Origin: Planctomycetaceae bacterium
GTDB taxonomy: Bacteria; Planctomycetota; Planctomycetia; Pirellulales; Pirellulaceae
Assembly (NCBI GenBank): GCA_002709045.1
Contig: PAPJ01000060.1
Location: 1-64,000, forward strand
Length of the DNA stretch: 64,000 nt
Direction of reading: 5' to 3'
Part shown: positions 44,534 to 54,662 of the stretch, piece after piece
Numbering within the stretch: position 1 is the first letter of the stretch
Layout of the letters: each line of letters begins with the position of its first letter
Notes under the pieces: model-generated
Told to the model about the DNA's origin: nothing
The model's input: only the letters and a program-made list of their open reading frames with translations
Databases searched by the model: none
Made by a program: the position numbers and the translations under genes

Positions 44534-45508
44534 TTGTCCTTAATTTTCTGGCACACAACGAGTACTTCTTACGTGGATTTAGGTTTACTTTTAGCGGCCA
44601 TCGCCACAGTCCTGCTGGGAATTGCGGTGATAAATATCAAATCCACCACGCTGTTTGCTCCCTGGTGCTGGCTTGTTGTAACAATCTGGGGTATCGCGTT
44701 AGCTCATACCTTGAACAATGAGATCCTAGGGAGTTCAGGCTCAGGTGATGCGTTTACAAGTTCCAGACAAAAATATTGGATTGAAGCGATACAATTCGGA
44801 GCTCATGCTTTGGTTTTCTGTCCTTTCATGTCCCTATTAGGAGCACAACGACCACAGAATAAAGTGTGGGAATTCATCGTATTCTCACTATGGTTAATAC
44901 TTATCCTGCCTGCATTGGAAACGGTTCTTCTGAGTCCTGGTCAACTGGCGGATACTCAGGGAATCCGAGCCTGGTTTATGCTGGTTCTGATTGCAGTCTC
45001 TGCGATAAACGTAATTTTAAGCCGGTTCTGGATTAGCGGTATTCTGATCGGGATCTCACAATTCCTGTTAGTTAACCCGCACCTGCCAAACTGGTCACAT
45101 CTTCATTACTCCCATAACATGGAAGCCGGATTGAGTCTGGCGATTGCATCATTTCTAGTTGCTTTCTTACAGCCCAAACCGGATCGTTCCGGAATTCGCG
45201 AGGAAGACCTGGTTTGGCTCGACTATCGTGACATGTTCGGCGGTATGTGGGCGTTGCGGATCAAGGAACGCATTAACCAATCGGCAACCATGTATGACTG
45301 GGATCTCCGCCTGACATGGACAGGCTTTGTCACGGCAGACGGTTCTAAGCTTCCGGAAGAGTTGCCTGCAAGGACTCAAGAGATACTCCACCAACATTTT
45401 TATAATCTCATGCGTAAATTTGTTCCTCGTGACTGGATTAACACTCGATTAAATAAGTCCAAATCCAAACTGACGGACGTGTCCGATCCGACAGTCCTTA
45501 ATCCATAG
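44534..45508 (+). CDS. Polytopic membrane protein, unknown function
   Basis: Encodes 324 residues from a TTG start at 44534, with AAGGAAG about 13 bases upstream. Six or seven hydrophobic segments occupy residues about 14-200; the C-terminal 120 residues are soluble and start with a DLVWLDYRDMFGGMWALRI segment. I do not recognise the family; similar proteins appear to be planctomycete-specific (recollection, not checked). It is divergent from the LRR gene and converges on the next gene with eight bases between them. Confidence 0.6.
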   Translation: MSLIFWHTTSTSYVDLGLLLAAIATVLLGIAVINIKSTTLFAPWCWLVVTIWGIALAHTLNNEILGSSGSGDAFTSSRQKYWIEAIQFGAHALVFCPFMSLLGAQRPQNKVWEFIVFSLWLILILPALETVLLSPGQLADTQGIRAWFMLVLIAVSAINVILSRFWISGILIGISQFLLVNPHLPNWSHLHYSHNMEAGLSLAIASFLVAFLQPKPDRSGIREEDLVWLDYRDMFGGMWALRIKERINQSATMYDWDLRLTWTGFVTADGSKLPEELPARTQEILHQHFYNLMRKFVPRDWINTRLNKSKSKLTDVSDPTVLNP

Positions 45509-45516
45509 TCAAATTG

Positions 45517-45990
45517 TCAATTGACTTCTCCCTGCAATTGCCTCAACCGTCTCTGCTGATCGGAAGTCAGACATGCATGAATGAATTTGTCCCGTTCAAC
45601 CTCATACTTATCAATCTTGCTTCGCAACTTCTCGAGTTCAATAAAATATCGCTTTTGTATCCAGTAAATCCGCGCACGTTGCTGTGGTGTCACAAGTTGA
45701 CTGTAATAGGCTGGAAGACGAGGCTTGAAGCCAGCCAACTCATTTTCCTTTGGATTCACATAACTTCCCCTTTCCTGCGGCTGATTGAGCGGAGGCTGGT
45801 TTGCTTCGTTTTGATCATCCACAGATTTTTTTTCCTCCAAGGGTAATCCGGCCACCGGCAACCGCTTTAGGACCGGGCGCTGTGCAACATGATCGCTGAA
45901 AGCTAAATTGACCGTACCAATCGCTCCCAATAGCACCAGAAACAGTCCGGTCGTTATGCCAAAGTACTGCTGTCTGCTCTGACTATTCAT
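45517..45990 (-). CDS. Small membrane-anchored protein with C-terminal helices
   Basis: Encodes about 157 residues. The ATG at 45990 has a strong GGAGG ribosome-binding site; an upstream start at 46017 would contain that site. One membrane segment (about residues 11-31) is followed by a proline-rich, hydrophilic spacer. The C-terminus is long charged helices with LTSDQQRRLRQL, resembling the Spy/CpxP-type Lys/Arg-rich helical tail. The role is unknown; the layout suggests a periplasmic helical domain on a single anchor. It is followed by nothing on its strand. Confidence 0.6.
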   Translation of the reverse strand: MNSQSRQQYFGITTGLFLVLLGAIGTVNLAFSDHVAQRPVLKRLPVAGLPLEEKKSVDDQNEANQPPLNQPQERGSYVNPKENELAGFKPRLPAYYSQLVTPQQRARIYWIQKRYFIELEKLRSKIDKYEVERDKFIHACLTSDQQRRLRQLQGEVN

Positions 45991-46075
45991 ATATCCCTCC
46001 TTTTCAGAACTTCGCAATTATTGATTTCCTCTAAAGAGATAAGAGAGTAAAGATGCGATTCGTACGGATGTAAAT

Positions 46076-46106
46076 AAAAAAACCTGTGACATCGCTGTCA
46101 CAGGTT
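46076..46106 (-). terminator. Intrinsic terminator after DUF1501 gene
   Basis: AACCTGTGACA and TGTCACAGGTT form an 11-base stem around TCGC. On the minus strand it is followed by a run of seven or more T residues, ending the PSCyt/BIG2/PSD1-DUF1501 transcript 30 bases after the stop. Confidence 0.9.
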
Positions 46107-46135
46107 CATACTCTAGTTGAAGTGATCGTTTTAGC

Positions 46136-47440
46136 TTACGCAAACGCCTGTTGAATTGGCGTACCATCACGAACGATCATAATTGGGCGTCCAGTCGCTG
46201 TGTGATACTCCTTCAGGTGATCAATCCCCATCGCCTGATAGAATGTTGCAGCAACGTCATCCGGTGTAATCGCTTCATTTGCCGGACCGGTTGCTTTATT
46301 ATCACTTTTACCTATCACCTGACCACCGCGGATACCCCCGCCGGCCATCAGCATGAACATACAGCGTGGATAATGATCTCGCCCACCTTCAGCGGTACGT
46401 TCACTAATCTTTGGCGTACGTCCAAACTCACCTGTTACATAAACAACCGTTGAATCGAGCAGGCCTTTCTCTTCCAGACCAACAAACAATCCGGCTAAAC
46501 CCTGATCAAAGCTTGGTAACTGCCGATCTTTCAAAGCCGTAAAGTTGTCACGATGTGTATCCCAGCCACCATAGGTTAACGTCACAAACTTCACACCCGA
46601 TTCAATTAATCTGGTCGCTAACAAACAACTTGCACCGAAGGAGGAGTCACCGAACTTCCCGGCAAATGCCCCTGACTCTTTACTAATATCAAACGCCTGA
46701 CGCGAACGTGGCGAAGTGATCATTGCATGCGCTTGCTGACTGAACTCATCCAGCCCTTCAATCAACTGACTATTTTCTTCGGCACCCGCAAAAGTGCTGT
46801 CTAAGTCATTCAATAATGCCTTACGTTTTTTTACTTCCGTAACAGTCAGACCGGAACCAAGTGAAACGCCTCGAACAGAAAAGGGCTCACCAATCGTAGG
46901 AGTACGTCCGGTGTTTAAAGGAGCATAGCGTACACCAAGGAACCCGGCTCGCTGGTTACTACGAGGAATAGCAACGAACTGGGGAATATCTGAAGGCTTG
47001 GAAAGTTCTTTCGTGATCACAGCACCATAACCTGGATACTCTAAAGATGCCAACGGACGGTTCCCCGTATTTACATACTCGGTTCCCAACCGGTGGGCTC
47101 CCAGTGTATGGCTGACACCGCGGAAAATTGCGAACTTGTCCGCACACTTGGCAAGGTACGGCAGATGTTCACTAATTTCAATTCCGGAAACATTTGTTTT
47201 GATCGGATTAAAGGTACCGCGATACTCAGTTGGTGCATCCGGCTTGAGATCAAATGTATCCATGTGCGACGGACCGCCGTTCAAATTAACAAAGATGGCA
47301 TTTTTGCCTTCTGCCTGAGCGAACTGCCCGGCCTGAGCCATACTCAGATAACTAGCCAAATTCATCCCTGTCATTCCGGCTACACCGACGCGAAGAAAAT
47401 CACGTCGTGCGACGCCGTCACAAGTCTTGTGAACTGCCAT
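46136..47440 (-). CDS. DUF1501 protein, Tat-type leader (second copy)
   Basis: Encodes 434 residues with a twin-arginine-like motif ARRDFLRVG near the start, and AAGGA nine bases before the ATG. Family segments: NLNGGPSHMDTFDLKP, VKFVTLTYGGWDTH, TVVYVTGEFGRTPK and GGRDHYPRCMFMLMA. It lies 64 bases after the PSCyt2/PSD1 gene and its terminator follows, so the two form a closed operon. It is a paralogue of the DUF1501 gene at 30672-32117, shorter by about 47 residues. Confidence 0.94.
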   Translation of the reverse strand: MAVHKTCDGVARRDFLRVGVAGMTGMNLASYLSMAQAGQFAQAEGKNAIFVNLNGGPSHMDTFDLKPDAPTEYRGTFNPIKTNVSGIEISEHLPYLAKCADKFAIFRGVSHTLGAHRLGTEYVNTGNRPLASLEYPGYGAVITKELSKPSDIPQFVAIPRSNQRAGFLGVRYAPLNTGRTPTIGEPFSVRGVSLGSGLTVTEVKKRKALLNDLDSTFAGAEENSQLIEGLDEFSQQAHAMITSPRSRQAFDISKESGAFAGKFGDSSFGASCLLATRLIESGVKFVTLTYGGWDTHRDNFTALKDRQLPSFDQGLAGLFVGLEEKGLLDSTVVYVTGEFGRTPKISERTAEGGRDHYPRCMFMLMAGGGIRGGQVIGKSDNKATGPANEAITPDDVAATFYQAMGIDHLKEYHTATGRPIMIVRDGTPIQQAFA

Positions 47441-47504
47441 CTATAACTATCCTTTTTTCTTTTTTAATTCTGTCTGTGCGGTATTTCTGTATTCGATGAA
47501 TACT

Positions 47505-50186
47505 TTAGTGATTCAAAACAAACTCTTTGGTATTGACCAAAGCCCATAACAGACCCCGAACCCCATTAATTTTGTCATCAGCCTGATCGATAAATTCAAT
47601 ACTACGGCTAATTTCTGTTTCGTTTGGGTATCGGGTTAGCGTCCGCAGGTAGGCCTGCTCAACAATCTCTTGCTTTTGCTCTAAACTCAAATTTACTTCT
47701 TTTGTCGGTTTCCTGAGGTACTCAGGCAGACCGTACTGACTGATCATACGTCGTCGGGTTTTGACTAATGAATCGTATGATGCCTTTTTAGATGGATCTG
47801 CTTTCATTTTTTTCAAACGTGCCTCAAGCCTCATGAAGTTTTCTTCATAATCCTCCGGAAGCTTCGATTGCTGCCGATCCTGGAGGTTAAAAGGCAAATC
47901 GTAATCTTTGGCAACCTGTTCAAGCCAACCGGTATTACGACGATTCATGAGGTTATAAACAAGCTCATCATTCTGCAGGAACACTGTCTGCAATAATGTG
48001 GCGTCACTTGAGCGGTCACATTCACAGTTACTTTCACGGGTCGATCTTCCAAAGACCATCAAAGGAAAGGCTTCCGGAGTTGCTCCCTGAAGATATCGTT
48101 CGCTTGACGTCGGAATAGCAATTGCCCGGCGATCCATTTCATACTGCATACGTACTGATTCGACGTCGGAAGCAGTCGCCAACTGAATCGCATCGACCGT
48201 CACTTCAGCCGGCAAGCGGCGGGGTAACTGATGACTAAAGTTTGTCTTGTCCTGTACATTGGTCTCATTGGAAACCCAGGTCTGTTGATAAGTACGACTC
48301 ATCACAATCTCGCGATGAACCCACTTCATATCGAACCCACTGTCAATAAAACCTTCCGTCAGATAGTCCAGTAACGCTTTATTGCTAGGGGCATTCGCCA
48401 GACTAAGGTCATCCGGTGGATCGACAATACCGCGGCCAAAGTAATTCGCCCAGACCCGATTTACAAACGCTTTCGCAAAATATGGATTTTGTTCAGCACG
48501 TAACCAATCCATCAAAGGTTGACGCAGGTCCTGCCCACGCTCAAAACTGATTTTAGTGTCACCCAAAATCGTAGCCTCTTCGACCATTTCACGAGTTGCA
48601 CGACCATTTTCATCCACCTTACGTCCGGGAATCGTATAAATTACCGGGAATGGAACAACCGATCCTTTACGCATTTCAGAGGTAATCTGCCGACGAAGGT
48701 CTCCGCCCCGTAATCCTTTTAATCCAAGATCCGCAATCATCTTGTTATAAATTTCCCGGTCTTCTTTTGCAGGGGGAACTGCATTGAATCGCACACCTGT
48801 AAAGAAATTTGAAAACTCGGCGAAGTCTTGTTTGGACCAAACATCAAAAGGATGTTTATGACATTGAGCACACTGAATACGAATACCCATAAAAGCATAG
48901 GCAAAACTAATGGCCCTTTCAGGTGGCAAACGGAATTCACGTCGTGCCCAGTAATAAGGCATCGTTTTCATCCCTGACACATCCAGTTCGTCCTTCTTAT
49001 GAAGTTTTGTCATTTCAAGACAGAACTCTTCATACGACTGACCATTATCAAATGAGGTTCCAAGAATAATACCTTCAGCGAGTTCATCGTAAGGAATATT
49101 CTGAGCTACTCGTTGCTCAATCCAGCGATACCAGATTTCACCGGGCCCGGTTCGGATTGGAGAAGTATTCACGAGCTGTTGATCATTGTTTCCGGTAAAG
49201 TCACTTAATTTTGTCGCCCACCAGGCAGAATAGCCGGGGCTATTCAATAATTCTTCAATTCTCTGAGCCCGCTTGTTCGGCGAATTATCCTGAATAAATT
49301 CCGCTGCCTCCTGTGCGGTTGGCAGCGTGCCTGAAATATCCAGCGAGACTCGTCGTAAAAACTCTGCATCGGATGCAAGGTCTGACGGTACAATCCCAAG
49401 TTTTTTCAGTTTTTCAACCACCAGTTCATCAACACGTGTTGGAGTATCTATCGCAGGGTATTTTTTACCTGCCAGTTTTGTCAGAGGACGAAGGATCGGA
49501 ATCGGCACCACCGCTTTGTCATATGAAATGACAATATGTGTATCACCTTTTGACTCGCCCGAGGTTACAAGCCCATCCTGATCAATGTCGGCAATCAAAT
49601 TATCATTGGTGTCATAACGAACCAAAGGAGTAACATCTTCACGAGTACCATCTCTCCATACAGCAACCACTTTGAGTTGTACTTTCTGGCCCATCTTGGA
49701 AAACTGAATTTCATTCGGAGTAATCTCAACATCCAAGAGTTTTGAGACTGAGTCCGCTTCAAATTTAGCACCACCAGCAATCCACCGGCGGATCACATTG
49801 TATTCCCATCCACCTTTTTGGTAACGTTGACCGCCTTCATGCTCCAACTCATCAGTCGGCTTGGAAATAATCAAGCTCTCATCCGGTGATTCAATATTCA
49901 CACGGATGCTGTTTTCATCAAACAGAGCATTGTGATCCACCGCAAAGTCATAACCGAACAGAGAAAGTTGAAATCCACCCCGTCCTTGAAAAGAACCATG
50001 ACAGGCTCGACCATTACATCCCAGACGACTCAACAATGGCACAACATGACGCTGAAAATCCGGAACTTCGTCCGTTTTCAAATCCTGAAAACGGTAATCC
50101 AGCGATTGGAGTGGTTGGGCAGAATATACCTCTGAAATCGAACCAAATAGTGCGGTCAGCAGTATAAACAGGTACGAGTGTTTCAT
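47505..50186 (-). CDS. PSCyt2-PSD1 protein with BIG2-like domain (DUF1549/DUF1553)
   Basis: Encodes 893 residues with a signal peptide (cleavage near VYSAQ). An N-terminal motif CNGRACH has four residues between the Cys instead of two, which this subfamily usually shows, followed by HGSFQGRGGFQLSLFG. A bacterial Ig-like (BIG2) domain lies about residues 150-235 (VEITPNEIQFSKMGQKVQL). DUF1549 (VDELVVEKLKKL) contains a normal CAQCH motif, and DUF1553 (AKAFVNRVWANYFGRGIV) ends the protein. It is exported and paired with the DUF1501 gene. A strong AAAGGAG site precedes the ATG. Confidence 0.93.
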   Translation of the reverse strand: MKHSYLFILLTALFGSISEVYSAQPLQSLDYRFQDLKTDEVPDFQRHVVPLLSRLGCNGRACHGSFQGRGGFQLSLFGYDFAVDHNALFDENSIRVNIESPDESLIISKPTDELEHEGGQRYQKGGWEYNVIRRWIAGGAKFEADSVSKLLDVEITPNEIQFSKMGQKVQLKVVAVWRDGTREDVTPLVRYDTNDNLIADIDQDGLVTSGESKGDTHIVISYDKAVVPIPILRPLTKLAGKKYPAIDTPTRVDELVVEKLKKLGIVPSDLASDAEFLRRVSLDISGTLPTAQEAAEFIQDNSPNKRAQRIEELLNSPGYSAWWATKLSDFTGNNDQQLVNTSPIRTGPGEIWYRWIEQRVAQNIPYDELAEGIILGTSFDNGQSYEEFCLEMTKLHKKDELDVSGMKTMPYYWARREFRLPPERAISFAYAFMGIRIQCAQCHKHPFDVWSKQDFAEFSNFFTGVRFNAVPPAKEDREIYNKMIADLGLKGLRGGDLRRQITSEMRKGSVVPFPVIYTIPGRKVDENGRATREMVEEATILGDTKISFERGQDLRQPLMDWLRAEQNPYFAKAFVNRVWANYFGRGIVDPPDDLSLANAPSNKALLDYLTEGFIDSGFDMKWVHREIVMSRTYQQTWVSNETNVQDKTNFSHQLPRRLPAEVTVDAIQLATASDVESVRMQYEMDRRAIAIPTSSERYLQGATPEAFPLMVFGRSTRESNCECDRSSDATLLQTVFLQNDELVYNLMNRRNTGWLEQVAKDYDLPFNLQDRQQSKLPEDYEENFMRLEARLKKMKADPSKKASYDSLVKTRRRMISQYGLPEYLRKPTKEVNLSLEQKQEIVEQAYLRTLTRYPNETEISRSIEFIDQADDKINGVRGLLWALVNTKEFVLNH

Positions 50187-50497
50187 CGTATAAAAAGCTC
50201 CTTTTGGTTCAAACGACTATGAACCGTATATTTATTACGCATCAAGCAATACATATTATAGATGTATCTAATTTACAGAAGCATCTACTAGTAATTCGGC
50301 GATTTCACTCTCTGCACTATTTTAATAGTGTAATTCACGGCACAAATTAACTCAATGAAGTCTAAATTACTAAACAATTTCAAAAGAATCGTTTTTTTGT
50401 ACAATTTCAGCTTATTTGAACGAGCTCAAGGCGCTTTACTGCACTGAATTGTCCGAAAAATAAAAGTATAGAACCACAAATAAAAGGAACGCTCCAT
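50187..50497. other. Divergent intergenic region
   Basis: 311 bases between the PSCyt2/PSD1 gene (minus) and an ABC-2 permease (plus). It is AT-rich with no ORF I can support. Two small inverted repeats are visible: ATACAT/ATGTAT at 50249-50267 (7-base spacer) and CACTAT/ATAGTG at 50315-50330. These could be regulatory sites for either gene; support is weak. Promoters for both genes must lie here, but no clear -35/-10 pair stands out. Confidence 0.5.
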
Positions 50498-52342
50498 TTG
50501 ATCGGACCAGTATTTAACCGAGAAGCAATCTCATTGCCCAGACGACCGCGGCATTACATTTTCCGCGCTGTCTATGTTACGGCCTTGTTAATTCTCATGA
50601 GCACTTGCTGGATGATTCTGGCGGGAACTCAGGAAGTACAAAACCTAGGAGATCTAGCTCGTTTTGGTTCCACTTTTTTTCAGATCATGGCCCCACTCCA
50701 ACTTGCACTGCTAATATTTTTAGCTGCTTTCGGTGCGGCCAGTGCTGTCAGTCAGGAAAAAGATAAACGTACGATCCTTCTACTATTGTTGACCAGACTA
50801 AGCAATCAAGAGTTAGTGCTTGGCAAGCTGCTTGCGGCATTACTTTCACCATTACTGCTTATTTTTGCCTCGATTCCGGTTTTGATGTCAGTACAGTTAT
50901 TCGGCGGAGTCTCAGTTAATCAGGTGGCACGCGTAGTGATTATTACCTATGCTGCCACGCTAGTCGCTGGATCTCTTGGGAGCACTTTTGCCCTCTGGCG
51001 AGAGAAGACATTCCAAACACTTTCGATCACGACGCTGACGATTGTTTTATGGCTGGGTTTATGGGAAGGAATCTATGCATTAGGTTCGGCCAATGGTCTG
51101 TGGCAATCTATTGCCAACTGGGCAAGTCCCGTTCGCGGAATTGCAGCAGCCATCATTCCGACGATTGGCGAGCAAGAAGCATGGTCACTATCTGATCCGG
51201 CTATTTGCTTCACGATATTTGCCATCACGATCACAGTTATCCTGAATATGATTGCGATTGCTAAAGTTCGAATCTGGAATCCTTCTCGTGAAGTTCGCCA
51301 ACAACAGCAACAGGAAGATGACGTCGCATCGATTCTGGACAAACAACTTTCAGATGTCGAGATCAAGCAAATCGCTGAACAAGCCCGGGCCTCTCATGTC
51401 GATGCCATACGTCGTGCTGGTACTTATGCAGAAACAGAATCTGAATCGCGCCGGGTCTGGGATAACCCGGTAATGTGGCGTGAAATTTGCACTTGGGCTT
51501 ATGGTCGCAAGATTGTTATTGTTCGCGTTACCTATGGGCTGATGGTAATTCTGGCTCTGCTTGGATTAAATCAATCCCTTTCTGATCTGGCCAATGAAGT
51601 ACCACGAGCGGGACTGAGTTCCATCTTTCCGGCGGCAGCCGCATCGCTGGCTCCTCTGTTTCTAGTCAGTTTGGTCATTATCAATGCATTGGCGGTGAAC
51701 TCGATTACCAATGAAAGAGACGGCCAGGCACTGGATTTGCTTTTGGTTACCGACATTTCACCGGCTGAGTTCGTTTTCGGGAAACTCTGGGGCGTCTTTT
51801 ACGTCACCAAGGAAATGATTGTGCTTCCACTACTGCTGTCAATTTATCTGCTCATTCGCGGCGGTATTGACTTTGAAGGATTCACATTTTTGCTGGCCGG
51901 TTTAACCGTACTGACGTTTTTCGTCACGATGTTAGGTATTCACTGCGGACTTAACTATGCCAGTAGTAAATCTGCCATCAGCATCAGTATGGGGAGCGTC
52001 TTCTTTCTGTTTCTTGGTGTCATCACCTGTATCATGGTGATGATTTCCTTCAGCGGTTCCTTTGAACAGCAACTCGCACCGTTTCTGGCTTTCATTCTTG
52101 GTGGCAGCGTGGGACTCTATGTAGCTTTAGGATTTAGAAACCCGTCCTCGGCCATATTTTGGTCAACACTATTACTACCCTTCGCCACTTTCCATGCTAT
52201 TACCAGTTTCTTCATCGAGCATCACCTGACCAGTGTGATGGTACTCACCGTCATTTATGGATTTACTACGTTAGCAATGATGATGCCTGCAATTGGAGAA
52301 TTTGATGTCGCAATGGGACGCACTAAAAGTGCTGACAACTAG
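50498..52342 (+). CDS. ABC-2 type permease without an adjacent ATPase
   Basis: Encodes 614 residues from a TTG start at 50498, with AAGGA ten bases upstream. Two sets of about six hydrophobic segments are separated by a charged stretch (about residues 260-330); conserved EKDKRTILLLLLTRL and ERDGQALDLLLVTDI segments in the halves mark ABC-2 permeases. The start GPVFNREAIS parallels the other permease. No ATP-binding gene lies beside it; the ATPase at 39132-40091 may serve both, or its own lies outside the window. The gene converges with the CNNM pair. Confidence 0.85.
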   Translation: MIGPVFNREAISLPRRPRHYIFRAVYVTALLILMSTCWMILAGTQEVQNLGDLARFGSTFFQIMAPLQLALLIFLAAFGAASAVSQEKDKRTILLLLLTRLSNQELVLGKLLAALLSPLLLIFASIPVLMSVQLFGGVSVNQVARVVIITYAATLVAGSLGSTFALWREKTFQTLSITTLTIVLWLGLWEGIYALGSANGLWQSIANWASPVRGIAAAIIPTIGEQEAWSLSDPAICFTIFAITITVILNMIAIAKVRIWNPSREVRQQQQQEDDVASILDKQLSDVEIKQIAEQARASHVDAIRRAGTYAETESESRRVWDNPVMWREICTWAYGRKIVIVRVTYGLMVILALLGLNQSLSDLANEVPRAGLSSIFPAAAASLAPLFLVSLVIINALAVNSITNERDGQALDLLLVTDISPAEFVFGKLWGVFYVTKEMIVLPLLLSIYLLIRGGIDFEGFTFLLAGLTVLTFFVTMLGIHCGLNYASSKSAISISMGSVFFLFLGVITCIMVMISFSGSFEQQLAPFLAFILGGSVGLYVALGFRNPSSAIFWSTLLLPFATFHAITSFFIEHHLTSVMVLTVIYGFTTLAMMMPAIGEFDVAMGRTKSADN

Positions 52343-52367
52343 CCCCGCAAATCTCACTGTCTTCATC

Positions 52368-53321
52368 TCAGGTCATAATTGTCTGCACCAGATTGTCATG
52401 ATAGACAATACCGATCACCTGATTTCGCGAATTGGTAACTCCGGCCACAGGTATTCTGTTTTCTCTCATTTCGCTCAATGCTTCGGTCAATTGACACGTC
52501 GCAGCAAAGGTCGGTAATGCACAGTATTGTTCGATCTTCTTTTGATCTCGCATTCGCATTTCAATCACGGAGATATAGCCGATAACATTCTGACGGTGAC
52601 CCTGGTAAACCATAAGTGTTGTAGTCTGCGAAATTTTTGCGGCTCGTTCAATTTCCTCAACACTGCTATCTGCGTGAACCATACTGACCTGAGCCAGAGG
52701 TTTCATAAGAGAGTTAACGGTGGCATTGCTACAGGCGAAAAGCCGGCGGGTAAGATCCCGTTGTCGGTTTGTCAGCAGACCGGCCATCTCAGCATCCTGA
52801 AACACTCGTTGCAACGATTGACGTGCCATCGTCAACTGCACCCGCAGCGGCGTTTCTCCAACTGCCAGTTGCAGTAATTTAGCGAAGCACCACAGGACAA
52901 AAGCAATCGGGGCAAACAAGACAACGAAGAACAGGAAGAGTGGACCGATAATCCGAATCAGGCGATTCGGATTATCATTAAAGGTACTCTTTGGAAGCAA
53001 CTCACCGAACACAAAGAAAAACGGTGTAAACAAAATCGAAACCAAAAGCTCGGTGTTCTGTTCCGGATACATTGCCTGACTGGCAAGTACAATCGCAAAC
53101 GAGGCCAAATAATTCGCCAGATTATTACCAATCAGCGTGGTAGCCACAAACACAGACGGGTTATTTGTCAGCCACAGCAATCGCCGCGAAATAAAATCAC
53201 CGTCGCGACCGTTTAATACTAATCGTACGCGGGTAACGCGGTAAAATCCGGTCTCGCTGCCACTAAAGAATGCACTCAGTGACAATCCCAGCAGGAGCAG
53301 GATAACAATGGCCCAGATCAT
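52368..53321 (-). CDS. CNNM/CBS-domain transporter-like membrane protein
   Basis: Encodes about 317 residues. The ATG at 53321 overlaps the stop of the upstream gene as ATGA and has GGAGGAG eight bases before it; a longer in-frame start at 53363 is rejected. The N-terminal DUF21/CNNM domain has three or four membrane segments and a SGSETGFYRVTRVRL motif. A pair of CBS domains occupies the C-terminal part. The CorC/HlyC domain seen in its neighbour is absent. Proteins of this family take part in divalent-cation (Mg2+/Co2+) handling. Confidence 0.85.
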   Translation of the reverse strand: MIWAIVILLLLGLSLSAFFSGSETGFYRVTRVRLVLNGRDGDFISRRLLWLTNNPSVFVATTLIGNNLANYLASFAIVLASQAMYPEQNTELLVSILFTPFFFVFGELLPKSTFNDNPNRLIRIIGPLFLFFVVLFAPIAFVLWCFAKLLQLAVGETPLRVQLTMARQSLQRVFQDAEMAGLLTNRQRDLTRRLFACSNATVNSLMKPLAQVSMVHADSSVEEIERAAKISQTTTLMVYQGHRQNVIGYISVIEMRMRDQKKIEQYCALPTFAATCQLTEALSEMRENRIPVAGVTNSRNQVIGIVYHDNLVQTIMT

Positions 53322-54574
53322 GCAGTATTCTCCTCCGCAATGATCTGCACTTTTACCCGGCAACGTCCGCGTTCCGCAGCTTCCAGAACTTCAAGTTGAA
53401 GTGGCCCCCAAATACACTGATCACCTTGTGTCGGTAATGCCTGCAGTACTTCCTGAAGAACGCCCTGAATAGTCACATTTCTGGTTTCAGGCAATTCAAC
53501 ATTCAGCTGTTTGGCAAGACGTCTAATGGTGGCCAATCCCATCACCTGCCAAACATTGTGTTCAATCTTACGTATTGGTTGTTCGTCAATAATACGTCTG
53601 GTTCGGCTGGGTGTTTCTACAAATACTGCATCAGCAATATCGTCGATCGTAATAATACCAATCGTTTCACCATGTTCATTAACAACATTTGCCACGTGTC
53701 GATCTGTGGAACGAAGCTTGTCATAGACATCCGCGACACTTGCACACCACGGAACAGCAACGATCCGTTTACCCATCTGTGACTGTCCGGGCCGCATATC
53801 CAGCAAATCGCCTGCATCCATCGAATACTGAATTTCCTCCGAATCTTTTTTTGTCACTAACACAAACCCACTTGGCGGAAAAATGCCTTTCATATCAGCA
53901 AACGTAACCGGAGCCTGAAATGTCACAAACTGTCTGCGTGGGCGCATCCATTCATCAGCACGTAGTTGAGACAAATGGACGATATTCCTTAACATCCGGT
54001 ATTCATGTTCATCTAATTCAGCATCCTCAGTAGACAACTCAACGGCTCTCTCAAGATCTGAAACCTCCAGATCCGGCTCTGGATTCATTCTGGGAAAGAA
54101 CAGTCGCTTAAGAACGAGATTCGCAAATCGCAATAAGGGCAACAAAGGATCGACGACACGCACGGCAAGAGCCAATGGTAAGGCAACCAGTCCTGCATAA
54201 CTGCGACTCCTCAATACGGCAAAACTCTTCGGGAACATCTCGCTGAAGACGATTATCAGTAATAGGCTTCCAATCGCAAAAAGCACCCCCCATCCCGCTC
54301 CATCTTCATGCGCCTCCAGCTTAATTCCCACACGTGCCGAAATCGTGAAATAAATCATATTGATGACAAGATTCCAGAACAGGACCGCAGACAACAGACG
54401 ATCCGGCTGGTCCATAAGTCTTGCAGCGGTGCGTTGTGCAGTATTGCCGGCTGCCAGAATACGAAGATCCTTGCGCTGCAAATAGAAATAGGCAGCTTCG
54501 CTGGCCGAAAATAATCCGGAAAGCACGATAAGAACCGCCATCGCAATCAGCCATGGCATGACTTCAGCCCACAC
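53318..54574 (-). CDS. CNNM/CBS/CorC-HlyC transporter-like membrane protein
   Basis: Encodes 418 residues from a GTG start (an ATG five codons later at 54559 is an alternative). The CNNM domain shows SGLFSASEAAYFYLQRKDL, the family's GLFSASEAA signature, in residues 19-38, and FSEMFPKSFAVLRS near residue 112. Two CBS domains and a C-terminal CorC_HlyC transporter-associated domain (about 340-415) follow. It is translationally coupled to the second CNNM gene by a 4-base overlap, so the two likely form a hetero-oligomer for metal-ion transport (inference). Confidence 0.9.
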   Translation of the reverse strand: MWAEVMPWLIAMAVLIVLSGLFSASEAAYFYLQRKDLRILAAGNTAQRTAARLMDQPDRLLSAVLFWNLVINMIYFTISARVGIKLEAHEDGAGWGVLFAIGSLLLIIVFSEMFPKSFAVLRSRSYAGLVALPLALAVRVVDPLLPLLRFANLVLKRLFFPRMNPEPDLEVSDLERAVELSTEDAELDEHEYRMLRNIVHLSQLRADEWMRPRRQFVTFQAPVTFADMKGIFPPSGFVLVTKKDSEEIQYSMDAGDLLDMRPGQSQMGKRIVAVPWCASVADVYDKLRSTDRHVANVVNEHGETIGIITIDDIADAVFVETPSRTRRIIDEQPIRKIEHNVWQVMGLATIRRLAKQLNVELPETRNVTIQGVLQEVLQALPTQGDQCIWGPLQLEVLEAAERGRCRVKVQIIAEENTA

Positions 54575-54662
54575 AATCAGTCGATGAACCTCTTCCTTAA
54601 ATCAAGCATTGATTCCAGCAGACGGTCAGTATAACAAAATGACCAATTTCACATCACAAATC

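Noticed and set aside
50498..52342. Complete ABC transporter at this locus
   Set aside because: Only the permease is present; no ATP-binding gene lies within several kilobases on either side.
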